Positions 42,807 to 53,972 of a DNA stretch of 64,000 nt are shown here, piece after piece. A program made the translations under genes and the position numbers. Position 1 is the stretch's first letter. Each line of letters begins with the position of its first letter. The notes below the pieces were generated by a model. That model saw only the letters and a program-made list of their open reading frames with translations, had not been told where the DNA came from and did not search any database. Source of the DNA: Theristus sp. LFF4_11 (lineage: Eukaryota > Nematoda > Chromadorea > Monhysterida > Xyalidae); the NCBI GenBank assembly GCA_030248135.1, contig JASANC010005403.1, positions 24,336 through 88,335 of the forward strand, read 5' to 3'.

Positions 42807-44115
42807 GGTTGAAGGGCAGTTGTTTTACTGGCGAATGGAGTATGGACCTTTATGAAGCGAGCGATCAGTTGAACACGAAATCAGAGACGTAGAAAGGAAA
42901 CTATGTAAGTTGTTGCAATGAGGATTGCTTTTTATACAATTGGCACTTGAACAAGTTTTTTTTTGCATTTTAAGGTGAAGAATTCGATCAAGGGTAAGAT
43001 AAATGTTTATGCTTTGCGTTTTAGAGCTAAACCGGCCCACTACACGGCTAACCGGCCAATTTTGCAGTGTTTCTTTTTGAAGTTGCCCAATTTGGGGCCA
43101 TTTTTGCATTTTTCAGTGTTTTGGACGCTTAAATCAAAAATCTAACTTCTCGTTTTTCACCGTATTTTTTATTGCTTCTGGAATCTTACATTGTATGTCA
43201 GAATCTAGCAGAACAATTGAAAAATCATGAAAATCCGTGAGTAGTCTTTTACTTCTTCACATGTCAATCCAAAGCTGATTGGTTTAAACGTTGTGTTTTC
43301 AAAATGCTGCCGTTGATCTACTTTTACGTGGAAGTCACCATTATGATGCACTTTCCACGGATGAATGATTGTTACCATTGCATTCATCTGTAGCAAAATG
43401 AAGCAAACAAAGGTCCACATTAGCTCGCGGCTGAATAAATATTGTTTAGTATCACGTTTTGTGTGTGGTTTAAAATTTGATAATCTGACTGAAAGTATGA
43501 ATGGACTCCGTTGGATAACCACCCACATCCGTCGATGCTAAAATTCTGTGAAACGTAGAAAACAGAAAAAAAACTAGATTATTCGCTACGTCCACCCAAA
43601 ATTCAAATGCCATGATCGCCCGGGAGCAAACACAGCTGTGTCGCATGGCGGTTTTGAATTTTTTTGCTATTTCTCATTTTCAAAGTTGCACACAATCAAA
43701 ACTGAAAAGGAAATAGTAGTGAATTTTCACATCGCGGCGAGTGGTAGCTCGCTTCACATCCCGTTTTGGGATTTCAAACGCTACAAGGAAGGACATCTGC
43801 ATATTAGAGAACAGTTTTACCGTATCTCGAATTTTGAAGACGTTGCGGTGTTGCTTTGCAGTTTTTACCAGATTATCTAAGTTTCTCACTTCACTCGGAT
43901 TACTTTTCTTCAAAAATGGTTTTCCCGGCCTTAAACGAACGATTTGCGAAGTGAGTATTCCACACACACAGCGCATGACAATCAATTTTCTTGGAAAAAA
44001 ATAATATGGGTAATCGCTGATCGGGTAAATTTGAAATTTTGGATTTTTGAATTTGAGTGAAACTCGGATTTGAAATGTCAATGACGCAATTGAACATTTG
44101 TCCAACAGCGACTCA
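42807..44115. other. Interval upstream of ODC, no supported gene
   Basis: Minus-strand open frames at 43205-43528 (with a hydrophobic MWTFVCFILLQ segment) and 43680-44222 have AT-rich codon use unlike neighbouring exons and no recognised domain. TAAACCGGCCCACTACACGG and AACCGGCCAATTTTGCAG near 43028 form a small degenerate repeat. No known mobile element is recognised. Confidence 0.4.
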
Positions 44116-47100
44116 ATGATGAACTCGAAAGTACGCGAGACGTCCGAGAATCGCATCTGCGGTTTGACGTTGATTTCAGTGCCGGACGACGCCACACCAA
44201 ACTCGTGCGCTGAGTGGATCATCGAGCATCAGAAAGAAATGGCATGCTTGCACAAAGACTGAAAAACTTTTTGTAATTTTAAAATCAGCTGGCTGTTAGA
44301 CAAAACAACTAGCTTGAAAAAGTTGTTCAACAATAAGTTCGAAAAGCATTGCATTTTGTCGTTTTTTGCAGTTTGTCAGCAGTTCCAGTACAGGGTGTTG
44401 CAGAAAATACAATGGGAAAAGCTGCTTTTTGCAGCACCCTGTAATAATGAAGCTAAACTGCTATCAGTTGCACATGCATACATACAAGCTCGTGGCCCGG
44501 TGGTAGTGCGTCAGACCATTGTCTGTGCGCTCGGGGGATCGAGCGAGCCCCGACGAGGGGTGTATCGGTACTTGAGGACAGATAGAAAACTCTATGGGCG
44601 CCCTACTCAATGGCGTGGGGGGGGTTAGCCCTGGCTACAAAACATCGCCTGAAATGCCAACAACAACAACAGTTTGAGTGAGCAACACATTGTATCGCAT
44701 ATTCTTCGTGACGTTCGCACGTTTCAGCACGACAGCGACCCGTTCTACATGCTCAGTCTGTCGGCAGTGATGGCACAGTGGCGTAAATGGCAGCAGCTGT
44801 TGCCCAATGTGCATCCGTTCTACGCGGTGAAAGCGAACCCGAATCCCGTGCTGCTGCGGCTTCTCGGGGCACTCGGTGCAAATTTCGACTGTGCTAGTCA
44901 GGTATTTTGGTAATTTGGTTGTTTTTTTGGATTTTTTTTAAATTTTAAAATTTGTTCCAAGTGTAACAAGCAATTTTGCTCTACAGGGTGAAATTGAACT
45001 GATTCGATCGTTGGGCATCAACGCGGAGCGTATCATATTTGCGAACACTTGCAAGCCGGTCAGCGCTGTTGTGCACGCGCGAAATGTTGGTGTTGACTTG
45101 ATGACCGTCGACAATGAACTGGAGCTGGACAAAATCAAAACTCATTTTTCGAAAGCACGGTATGAGATCACCCGTCCGAAACATTCAGCGTTTTTTTGCA
45201 AATAAACGTCACCAATCGTAATTCCTTCTAAATTGTGTTTCTGGAATTGGATATTGACAATTTGCCAATATCTCTCGTGAACAAAAAACTAAACAAATTG
45301 TAAAAAAAATCTTTAAAATTTTTTCAGTCTCGTAATTCGTATCCAAGTGGGCGATCCAACCGCTCTTGTGAAATTGAGCACAAAATTTGGCGTGGAGCCG
45401 GATAATGCCGCACCGGCGCTATTGCGACGGGCGATTTCATTGGGCCTGACCGTCGTTGGAATCAGGTGTCGCAAGTTGTGGCTTTGGTGTTTCACGTTGG
45501 ATGTTTTGCTGAACGACAGTGTGTGTTGGTGTTCCACCAAATTTTTCGAGAAAAAGGCTACGTTCCGCGCCATGCTGGGTGATCAGCGCGCTGTGTGCTA
45601 CATCTAGCGCTAAAGCCTCAATAATTATGAGACCCACAGTAATATATAGCGGGTAGCTACAAATAGCAGATCAGTGCAATATTATTGGGGATTTGTTCAA
45701 ACGTGTCCGCACTAAAATGACGTCATTTGCTTTAAAACGCCAGTTTATCAAAGTGCAGGCACTAAAATGTCAGTTTGGTGTGACTGATTCGACATTCACC
45801 ATTTGTTTACGGGAAGAAATCGGCTAAACGGAAAGTCTGGTTTGCTGTGAACGACAAGCGCATGTTTTGCGGCACATGACGTCATTTCAGTGGGGCACGT
45901 TCGAAAAAGTATGTCATACACGTTTTTCATGTCAGTTTCCACGTGGGCGGTGGCTGCCGCGACGCATCTGTGTACGACCGCGCGATCGCTCACGCTCGTC
46001 GACTGTTCGAGCTCGGCGACTCGCTCGGCCAGCACATGTCGCTGTTGGACATCGGCGGCGGCTATCCGGGCTACTGCTCCGACGAAATCTCGCTCAGTTC
46101 GGTGCGTTAGCATTGTTGATCGGGTTGATCTGCAGTATGTTGCTTCTGTTGCAATGTTGCAATGTTGATCGTGTTGATCTGCAGCATGTTGCTTTTGTGC
46201 AATGTTGCAATGTTGATCGTGTTCATCTGCAGCATGTTGCTTTTGTGCAATGTTGCAATGTTGATCGTGTTAATCTGCAGCATGTTACTTTTTGCAATGT
46301 TGCAATGTTGATCGTGTTGATCTGCAGCATGTTGCTTCTATTGCAATGTTGCAATGTTGATCGTGTTGATCTGCACCATGTTGCTTCTGTTGCAATGTTG
46401 CAATGTTGATCGTGTTGATCTGCAGCATGTTGCTTCTGTTGCAATGTTGCAATGTTGATCGTGTTCATCTGCAGCATGTTACTTTTTGCAATGTTGCAAT
46501 GTTAATCGTGTTGATCTGCACCATCTTGTTTTTTGCCGCATCCGCTTTGAAAAACTGACTGCTGGCTAATGAATGACGGTTTTTTCAGATTTCCAAAGCA
46601 GTCAACGAGAGCATCGCACGTCACTTCAGCGACTGGGAAAACTTCAACGCAATCGCTGAGCCGGGCCGATATTTCGCAATGCCGTCGAGCACCCTGTGTG
46701 CCAGTGTGTTTGCGAAACGCGACTGCGACTTGCGTTCGATCAAACAAGGTTGTGCGACAGTTTTTTCATTCTTTTTTGTGCAATTCGTCTGGAAAATATA
46801 TGCAACACGACGTGATGGCTAACCAGTCAGTGCTGAGAACTGCTTATGACCAACCAATCAGCGCTTAGAATTGCTCATGACCAACCAATCAGCTAGTTGC
46901 ATATATTACCGAGATAGACTGTACATATAGTCAATCATCAAGGCCACATTTGTATGCACTGCTTGGCGTTTGCATGTGTTCATTTTTACCCCTATCCCCA
47001 TATCTTTTATTTCAAAAAAAATGAGCAGAGTCCTCCGAAGACGAGGCAGACGCCGACGCACGCATGTACTACATCACAGACGGCGTGTTCACGTCGTTCA

Positions 47101-48640
47101 ATTGTGTGCCCGTTTACAATATTCGACCGCCGTTCGAAATTGTTGGCAAGGTTAAAATTATGTCTTTTTTTCATTTAGTTCTGCGACTCGACTCCGTTTG
47201 CAGCACGTCGAAAGGAAATCATTTTCATATGCTTGAAGCGGCACTTCAAAGTGGCCTCACAGTACTCTGCTGTGGTTTAGGCACACATGTCACTTCGGCA
47301 ATTTTGAATTTCCGCGTCAAGCATCAGACTGCTTGCATCTCTAATCGCGCATTGAGTCGCAGACCAAAGAGCAAAGAAGGGATGATGCACGGACACGACA
47401 CTTTAAAAAATGCCACGCAATTTAGAAATCGTGTCGTGTGTGCTATCGTAATGCATTGCGGACACAATTAGTCTGCGTACAGGATAAAAAACAACTTCTG
47501 TGCGTACGGACAAAAAAATGGTGCCTAAATGAGAAAAACTAAATGACAAAAAAATTTTCGTTTCATCCCAGGACGTCAGTGCAGCGGTACGTTTTCCGAG
47601 TCGTATCTGGGGTCCAACATGTGACAGTGCCGATGTTGTCTACGAGTGTCTTCAGATGCCCGAACTGGACGTCGGGGATTGGTTGATGTTCACCTATATG
47701 GGCGCGTACACGAGCTGTATTGCGAGCAACTTCAACGGAATCTCGCTCGGACGCACGCACTATTTGGTGATCGATAGTGATCGGTGGGTTTCCTTTTGAG
47801 ATTTTTTTCTTGGTTTCAGCTTCGCCACCGGTTCCAGATGCCTGAACTACAAATAAAACTCCGGTGGTTTAGTGTAAGGGGTGAATTATTGATGCTGAAC
47901 ACCCGAAGAACCAACCTGCCGTTGCCACAAGAGCGGGACAGCCACTCTGTCCTGGCCCTGGACCACTAGTGCTCTCAGTCAAATCTCGATTTTAGTGTGA
48001 CAAATTGCGATAATTACAACTTGTTCCGTTCAAGCGCAACTTATCACCCTCGTGGCCTGGTGGTAGCGCGTTAGACTACAGTCTGTGTGCTCGGGGGATC
48101 GAGCCCCGCCGAGGGGTGTATAAGCACTTAATGACAGAAAACTCGATGGGCGCCCTACTCAATGGCGTTCAGTACGCTTCTCTAGGTTAGCCCTGGCTGA
48201 AAACATCGCCTAAAAATCTCAACAACAACAACAACTTGCCAGCAATCGCTGAACATCCTTTGTTTTGTTTCATCATTCCAAATTCTTATCGCCCACCTTG
48301 CTTCTACAGCGAGCAAGTACTCGCGCTTCTGCGCTCTGCGTGGCGCGGCGCGCGCATCGACTCGATCGGCCAGTCGACCGATTTGCCGCCGCCGGCGCTA
48401 CCAAAAGTGACGCCGGGCGACGACGTGCTGGACGTGGCGCCGCTCGCCAAACTGCTGCTTGAGGATGAGCTTGAAGAGCTGGAGGAGGTGGAGGAGGAAG
48501 ACGTGACAACGGACAGCGGCTGCGATTCGACGCCCGTCGACGACGCCCAGCCACTGCGCCAGCTGCGTATCATCGGCGGCAATTTCGACTACAAGATCGG
48601 CGCTCGAAAGCGACGCCGTCGCTTCATCAGCGTCACCTGA
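44116..48640 (+). CDS. ODC: Ornithine decarboxylase
   Basis: Makes putrescine from ornithine, the first step of polyamine synthesis; PLP enzyme, cytosolic homodimer in known members. Firm exons: 44673-44901, 44987-45159, 45328-45465, 45936-46101, 46589-46748, 47029-47150, 47572-47783, 48310-48640. Seen: PFYAVKAN (PLP lysine), FDCASQ, SFHVGGGC, LLDIGGGYPG, AEPGRYF, YYITDGVFTSFN (substrate aspartate), IWGPTCDS (catalytic cysteine) and GDWLMFTYMGAYT. These residues argue for an active enzyme rather than antizyme inhibitor. The start exon is uncertain: 44116-44213 (MMNSKVRETSENR) fits in phase and gives 542 residues. The C terminus is unusual: an acidic LEDELEELEEVEEE stretch, then RKRRRRF, and no vertebrate-type degradation tail. 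Introns hold a minisatellite, SINE-A, repeat-B and a family V element. Confidence 0.9.
44391..44441. mobile_element. 51-bp miniature element with CAGGGTGTTGCAGAAAA ends
   Basis: CAGGGTGTTGCAGAAAA and its near complement TTTTTGCAGCACCCTG are flanked by TA on both sides, a minimal Tc1/mariner-type MITE in the first ODC intron. Confidence 0.7.
44488..44671 (+). mobile_element. SINE-A copy 4, against an ODC exon
   Basis: It shows the tRNA-like head, GGGCGCCCTACTCAATGGCG and a short CAACAACAACAAC tail that ends in the AG directly before the ODC exon at 44673. The 3' splice site is therefore formed at the SINE tail boundary. Confidence 0.85.
46110..46545 (+). repeat. About 48-bp minisatellite in an ODC intron, about 9 copies
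   Basis: Units of GTTGATCTGCAGCATGTTGC plus TTCTGTTGCAATGTTGCAAT repeat with small length changes. Frames across it are artefacts. Confidence 0.85.
46791..46925. mobile_element. Family V element (ATATATGCA ends)
   Basis: Ends are GGAAAATATATGCA and TGCATATATTACC. The interior has three ACCAACCAATCAGCG-like units. A relative lies at 59505-59683. Confidence 0.65.
47815..47995 (+). repeat. Repeat-B copy (ODC intron)
   Basis: Blocks CACCGGTTCCAGATGCC, ACTCCGGTGGTTTAG, TGCCGTTGCCACAAGAG, CACTCTGTCCTGG and CAAATCTCGATTTTAG. Confidence 0.6.
48045..48235 (+). mobile_element. SINE-A copy 5 (last ODC intron)
   Basis: Near-complete copy: CACCCTCGTGGCCTGGTGG head, GGATCGAGCCCCGCCGAGG, GGGCGCCCTACTCAATGGCG and a short CAA tail. 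Confidence 0.88.
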
Positions 48641-49119
48641 GATTTCCATTGTGTTTGAGTTTATTTGTTTTTCTGTTAGGAAAAATGCGTGAACAGGAAA
48701 AAGCGTTTTATATTCTGCGAGAAACGCACCGCGCGAATCTGGGAAACGGGAAATATTGTGCATGGGTTACATGGCAAAGAGTTTACCTCCGGGATTTTTC
48801 TCCGTCTATGACAGCAGCGCATCAGCATTGGTGACATCACTGTGATTGTTCCAAAAAGGTGTTGTGGCATTTGTGGTTTCATACTAGGTATTTATTATTG
48901 TAGTGCACACAATTGAGAAAAGAAACAAAGAGAAGAAAGCAGAGAAATCGTCGGAAAATTTGGCATGTACAGTTACTGTGGACGGTATGTGTATGTATGT
49001 ATCTTGAAGGCAACAAACAACGTGACGAATGTTAATGAGGAATAAAGGTTTTCCACGTTGAGGTCTTGGATGTCAGTTTCACAATTCCTGTGGCATTGCT
49101 CAGGTGTTCTTACTAAATA
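48641..49119 (+). other. ODC 3' untranslated region and flank
   Basis: AATAAA at 49041-49046 is a plausible polyadenylation signal about 400 bases after the ODC stop. Nothing else is recognised. Confidence 0.45.
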
Positions 49120-49907
49120 CAGTGGCCACCAAAAGTGCTGGAACGCTGCGCGCGTGTGCTCTTATCGCGCGTGTGCTGCATCAGCCGTACAAAAGCCATA
49201 AGAATCCCATGCTTTTTTGTTTTCAGATATGATCTTTCATTTTGGTCCTGCAAGTCAATGCGCGCATAGACAGGTAAACAGTTTCATACAGGACGCGGGA
49301 ATTCAAAATTGGTAAAGTGATCCGAGTCCCCTACATAGGGCAGAGTCACTTAGGCGACTTTGCATTGTTACATAAGGATTGAAACTAGTTTCCTTTCACG
49401 TCTACAACCGCTTTGAGTCGCACTCAAAGAAAAGATAATAGTGAGTAGTGACTATATTTGTCTATAGACAGTTGTAAGTGAGAGCGATTTCAGATCGGTT
49501 CAAAGCGAAAATGCCCGGTGACCGTTTCCCTTCGAAATTGCGCTCCTTGCTTGTCCAAAAGCGTCAACACAAAACACGGCCTTGTCTTCAGCGACAGACA
49601 CGTTTGAACTATCTTACAGACGTGTATTGTGTTCATGTTTCGGGTTCTAGACGGGTTGTATTGTTTATTCTGCTTTATTTTCTTGCAATTAAGTGATTTT
49701 GAATCAGTTTTACTGCTAGCAGGTGTGTTTCAGTATTCGGTATCTGTATTTGTCGGTTTGCTTCAGTGAAAAAAACCCTTCGGATAGTGTATTAGGTACA
49801 TTCAGTAGTCATAAAAACAAAAAAAATAGCATGGGATTCTTTAAATAGCGTTTGTACGGCTGGTGCAACACACGCGCGCAGCGTTCCAACGCTTTTGCTC
49901 GTCGCTG
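49120..49907. mobile_element. Tc1/mariner-type non-autonomous element
   Basis: The ends are CAGTGGCCACCAAAAGTGC and CAGCGACGAGCAAAAGCGT (complement), both continuing TGGAACGCTGCGCGCGTGT, flanked by TA (49118-49119, 49908-49909). Arms extend through CAGCCGTACAAA and AGAATCCCATGC. No transposase. Confidence 0.75.
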
Positions 49908-50345
49908 TAGAGCACTATTTCTGCACCATTCTTTTATCAAAACAAAAAGTTGAGATTTCCATTGTACAGAGTTTTTACAGTTTGCATTTCTGAAAGAGAT
50001 GGCTGTTCCGTTTTCCTACACAAACGTGTCACCGGCGTCTTGGAAGAGTGTCCTGCAACGCTATGCGGCACTCCCGGAGCCAGAGCAAGTAAGTTTGTAT
50101 TTTTTTCTGCTTTGAAATACAAAAGGCATATATCATCAATTTTATAGGTTCTGCGACTGAATGCGTGTGCAGATGTGCTGACGTACAGTGTAGGAAAGAA
50201 ATTAGCAATTAAGTGACTCAGCCCTATTTAAGGGACTCGGATCACTTTGCCAATTTTTGAACTCTCGCGTCATGCATGAAACTGTTTAGCTATCTATGAG
50301 CGCATTGAATCTCGGTCCCAAAAGAAAAGCTAACTGCAGTTTCTT
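49225..50345. repeat. Inverted repeat pair around the start of glutamine synthetase
   Basis: The arm 49225-49400 (AATGCGCGCATAGACAGGTA, AAGTGATCCGAGTCCC) is the complement of about 50180-50345 (GGGACTCGGATCACTTTG, GAGCGCATTGAATCTC). Related sequence occurs at 55060-55260, 55285-55340 and 55920-56050. The pair encloses part of a Tc1/mariner MITE and glutamine synthetase exon 1. Confidence 0.6.
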
Positions 50346-53039
50346 GTATTTTGCACCCGTCGTGTTCCACTTCCAGTGTCTAGTCACCTACGTCTGGATC
50401 GATGGCACTCGCGAGGCGCTACGCTGCAAGACTCGTACGCTTTTGAAACAACCGCAAAGCATCGACGACGTTCCAGTGTGGAATTTCTGCGGTTTCGGCG
50501 TTTACATCTCGAGTACCATCAAGGATTCCAGCAGAGTGTTGGTGCCGAAAGTGATGTACGATGATCCATTTCACCATCAACCGGGTGACGGGAAGCGACG
50601 CCACAAAATGGTGCTATGTGAGACGTACAAACACGATAAACAGTATGAGTTGATGCCGGCAGGTCGGTTGACGTTGACGTAAACGGGCATTCGTGAAGCA
50701 GTTATTAATGACCGCGTAGCTGTGTTTAACACAGCTACAATGTACGCGTCATTAAATACTGCTTCATGAATACGCCTTAAGATGATAATTTTTTAAAACT
50801 TTAAAAATTAAAAGTGAAAAGTTTGACTTAAACGTCACAATAAATCAACTTAAATTGATTTACGGTATGTGAAGAAGCTTTTTTGTGAGATATTGGTGAA
50901 AATAGTTATTTTTTCAGAAAACAACAAGCGTCATTACTGCGTGGAGGTGATGCAGAAAGCCAGCGAACAAGAGCCGTGGTTCGGCTACGAACAAGAATAC
51001 GCACTGCTTGATCTCGATCGACATCCTCTGGGTAAACGTTCTCGTTGTTCTAAATTGTCTAAAGGGGCATTCATAAAGCAGTATTTAGTGACCGCGTAGC
51101 CGTCACAGCTACGCGTCACTAAATACTGCTTCATGAATGTCACTTAAAATTGGGTAATTGAGTGTATAGCGGGTGCATTTCAGCTCAACCAACACACTAC
51201 AGTCTAACCTATAACATATCAAAACAGCTGATTGGCTGGTGATCACGTGATGCACGGATTCTGTGCAAACCAAACTGCGCCTCCACAGCAATTCGATGCA
51301 CAGAATGCATGCATCAACCAATCAGCTAGTTGGATTGTTATACAGTTAGACTGTGGTTCATAAATGAAGAAAACAGAATAATCGCCTAGTTTTGCAAGAT
51401 TTTACTTGCTCCTCTCACATCAGGCTGGCCGAAATGCGGCTTCCCGAACCAAATGGGCCCGTATTACTGCGGCGTTGGTGCCGACCGCTCTGTCGGTCGT
51501 GATCTCGTGTACGCGCACTACAAAGCGTCGCTTTATGCAGGACTGAACGTGTGCGGAATCAATTCAGAAGCGATGCCAGCTCAGGTGTGCACGTTGTTTG
51601 CAGAAAAATAATTTAAAAAAATGTGTGTTATCAGAACATACATGTTATGATCATTTCAAAGCTTATAAAGCATGTGGATCAATCAATAGCAATCCCTTCC
51701 TCATGCCGATGTAACCGGCGAATAATGTAAAGTCTTACATATAAGGTCTCCTTATATAAATTTGAATTTAATCAAAAATTTCTGAAAAAAGTGGAATAAG
51801 TGGGAGGAGATCTTATAAAGCAAAGATTAGGAAGTCCGGGCTTTATAAACGGGGTGAGATTTCAACCAAGTAAAAGTTTTGAATTTTTTTGGGTTCCCGC
51901 CGTGTGACATTATGCCCACTTTTGGGTGGGGTCTTATAAGTGGGGGGAACCTACAATGCAAAATTTTACGGTATTACTCAGAAGTTGTTTTTTCAGTGGG
52001 AATTTCAAACGGGCCCAACGTTGGGCATCGCCGCCGCTGACGAGCTCTGGATGTGCAGATACGTTCTGGTGCGTGTTGCGGAGGATTTCGCGGTGTCCGT
52101 GACGTTCGACCCGAAACCGGTTGAGGCCGGCAATTGGAATGGCTCGGGGGCACACTGTAATTTCAGTACAAAAGTGATGCGAGAGAAGGATGGCATTGAG
52201 TGAGTGTCTCTGTGCTTCTAGAATTTTAAATTTCGTACATGATGATTGATTAGCCGAAGTTAATCACTCATCACCTACTGGATTTTTTCAGACACATCCA
52301 AGAGGCAATCAAGAAACTGCAGCACCGTCATGGGGAGCACATCAAAGTGTATGACCCGAAGGGCGGAGAGGTTAGCGAGGGTGAAACAGGTTTTTTTTAA
52401 ATTTTTTAAACGTAAATAAATAATTTCTTTCCCAACGGTTTCAGTTTCTGCCTAAAAGTCACAAACCTTGGTGGTTTGGTCAGGATACATTGACGCTAAG
52501 TGTCCCGTGAACAAATGCCCTCGCCACGATGGGGGGCAGCCTCTAAGCTTCAGGGGGAGGCACTGAATTTGAGCAAGCTATCTCGATTTCAGCGACCGTA
52601 TACCCAAAAGGAAGCGAGTCGCATGTTCTTGAAACGAATTCCCTACATACAGTAACAGAGTAGAATACAGAATCGCTGCTTGCTTCATCCAGGACAACAA
52701 GCGTCGGCTGACGGGTAAAAACGAAACAGCAAGCATTGACGACTGCTCTTCCGGCGTTGAGGATCGCCAAGTAGCGCTGCGCATTCCGGCCGATGTGCAC
52801 GTGCAGAAAAAAGTAAACAGTGGCGGTTTTTTTTGTGGACAGTTTTGAAATGAGTTGATTTAGATGGTTTTGTCGTGTACATGCAGTTTTTTAGTGTGTG
52901 CACACGATTGTTTTTTTGAAAAAAATTTAAATTTTTGAAAACGCAAGCTCAGGGCTACCTCGAGGACCGACGACCGGCCGCAAACTGTGATCCGTACGAA
53001 GTGTGTGCAGCGTTGGTTGAGACGTGCTGTGACGTTTGA
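49999..53039 (+). CDS. GLUL: Glutamine synthetase (type II, eukaryotic)
   Basis: Eight exons join in frame to 379 residues (human 373): 49999-50088, 50377-50662, 50918-51031, 51424-51584, 51997-52199, 52292-52370, 52693-52812, 52953-53039. It condenses glutamate and ammonia using ATP. Seen: [84 protein letters not shown] and [14 protein letters not shown], so the glutamate, ATP and metal residues are largely kept. The usual WNFDGSST loop reads [13 protein letters not shown]: the aspartate is cysteine (residue 68) and the loop is longer. The usual HETS flap reads NETA. The start ATG follows GAG and gives a 30-residue first exon. Two AATAAA signals lie at 53145 and 53161. Introns carry P, W and repeat-B elements. 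Confidence 0.93.
50688..50781. mobile_element. Family P palindrome (glutamine synthetase intron 2)
   Basis: ACGGGCATTCGTGAAGCAGT and ATACTGCTTCATGAATACGCC around GTGTTTAACACAGCTAC; it starts 25 bases after the exon 2 donor. Confidence 0.8.
51063..51147. mobile_element. Family P palindrome (glutamine synthetase intron 3)
   Basis: GGGGCATTCATAAAGCAGTA and ACTGCTTCATGAATGTCACTT around GTAGCCGTCACAGCTACG. Confidence 0.8.
51186..51352. mobile_element. Family W palindrome variant (glutamine synthetase intron 3)
   Basis: ACAGTCTAACCTATAACA and TTATACAGTTAGACTGT ends; the core TGATTGGCTGGTGATCACGT and GCATGCATCAACCAATCAGC is the same as other W copies. Confidence 0.75.
52440..52625 (+). repeat. Repeat-B copy (glutamine synthetase intron 6)
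   Basis: CTTGGTGGTTTGG, GTGTCCCGTGAACAAATGCC, CTCGCCACGA, GCAGCCTCTAAGC, ATCTCGATTTCAGCGACC and CCAAAAGGAAGCGAGTCG in the family order. Confidence 0.6.
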
Positions 53040-53144
53040 ACGAAAACACTGCTGGATTTTGTTTTTAGGACACTGAACTGCCTTTACGTTGATCGTTTCT
53101 GTTGAATGTGATGAGTTTCATTTGGTTGATTTTCTTGTTACAGG

Positions 53145-53166
53145 AATAAAGAACGCGAATAATAAA
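53145..53166 (+). terminator. Polyadenylation signals of glutamine synthetase
   Basis: AATAAA at 53145-53150 and again at 53161-53166, about 110 bases after the stop codon. Confidence 0.6.
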
Positions 53167-53271
53167 GTACTGGTGACACTTTTATCTAAAACCTACAACA
53201 ATAAACAGAAAAACACTCATAAAAAAGATTCATGTGAACAGCCCAACCGTTGAGTACTGTATACAGTCGAA

Positions 53272-53452
53272 CTTTCATTTATAGGCAATCAGCTGATTGG
53301 TTGGTGAAGGTGATCACGTGATACATGTTTTCCGTGCAGGACAGACTCCACCTCCAGAGCAACGTCTGCACAGAAAGCATGCATCAAGTGATCACCAACC
53401 AACCAGTTAGCTGATTACTCATACCTTTATACCGTAAGAGCTCAACTGTCGA
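53272..53452. mobile_element. Family W palindrome (between convergent genes)
   Basis: GTCGAACTTTCATTTATAGG, GGTGATCACGTGATACATG and GCATGCATCAAGTGATCACC with slightly diverged right end. Confidence 0.75.
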
Positions 53453-53758
53453 AACGTCAAACCAAATATTTGTATGTTACGCAACTTACGCAACTTTTGT
53501 GCAAAACACTCGACGTGCGTCAACGTCCGGGCCTTTGGACAGTTTTGGGGATTTGGAGCCCTTCCAGATTTCTATTAAAGACGGTGCGCTGTTCACTGTA
53601 TCCTTTTTCTGAATGAAAGCGAAGCGTGACTACAACTTATCTACTTGTGCAAACAATCATAGCTGATCATTGAGATTTCGGAATGCTTTTGATGAATACG
53701 TCAAATCACAAACAACCCTGACGCCCAAAACGCAAGCTATAACACCGTAAATTGAAAA

Positions 53759-53915
53759 CTACAGTCGAACTCTAAATTATAGGGAATCAGCTGATTCGTT
53801 GGTGATTACGGTGCATGCTCTCTGTGCAAACCAAACTCCGCCCCCAGAGCAATGTCTGCCGTGACCACCAACCAATCAGCTGATTCCCTATAATTTAGAG
53901 TTCATCGAGTGTAAT
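53759..53915. mobile_element. Family W palindrome
   Basis: AGTCGAACTCTAAATTATAG and CTATAATTTAGAGTTC ends, TTGGTGATTACGGTGCATGC and GACCACCAACCAATCAGC inside. Confidence 0.85.
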
Positions 53916-53972
53916 GTGAAACATCATCGTCAGCATTAATATAAGTAATGTTCGTCAGCATTATCAACGCCA

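Noticed and set aside
43680..44222. 180-codon minus-strand frame overlapping the proposed first ODC exon
   Set aside because: Most of it is AT-rich with poor codon use and no recognised domain; only its first 40 codons look coding, where the plus strand reading is equally plausible.
45470..45600. Extra ODC exon containing TTTCACGTTGGATG (FHVG-like)
   Set aside because: The true continuation SFHVGGGC is at 45936 with correct phase; the upstream match is short, has no proper acceptor and leads to a stop. It could be a relic of an exon duplication.
46110..46477. Open frames of repeated Leu/Gln/Asn-type residues
   Set aside because: They are produced by the intronic minisatellite of ODC.
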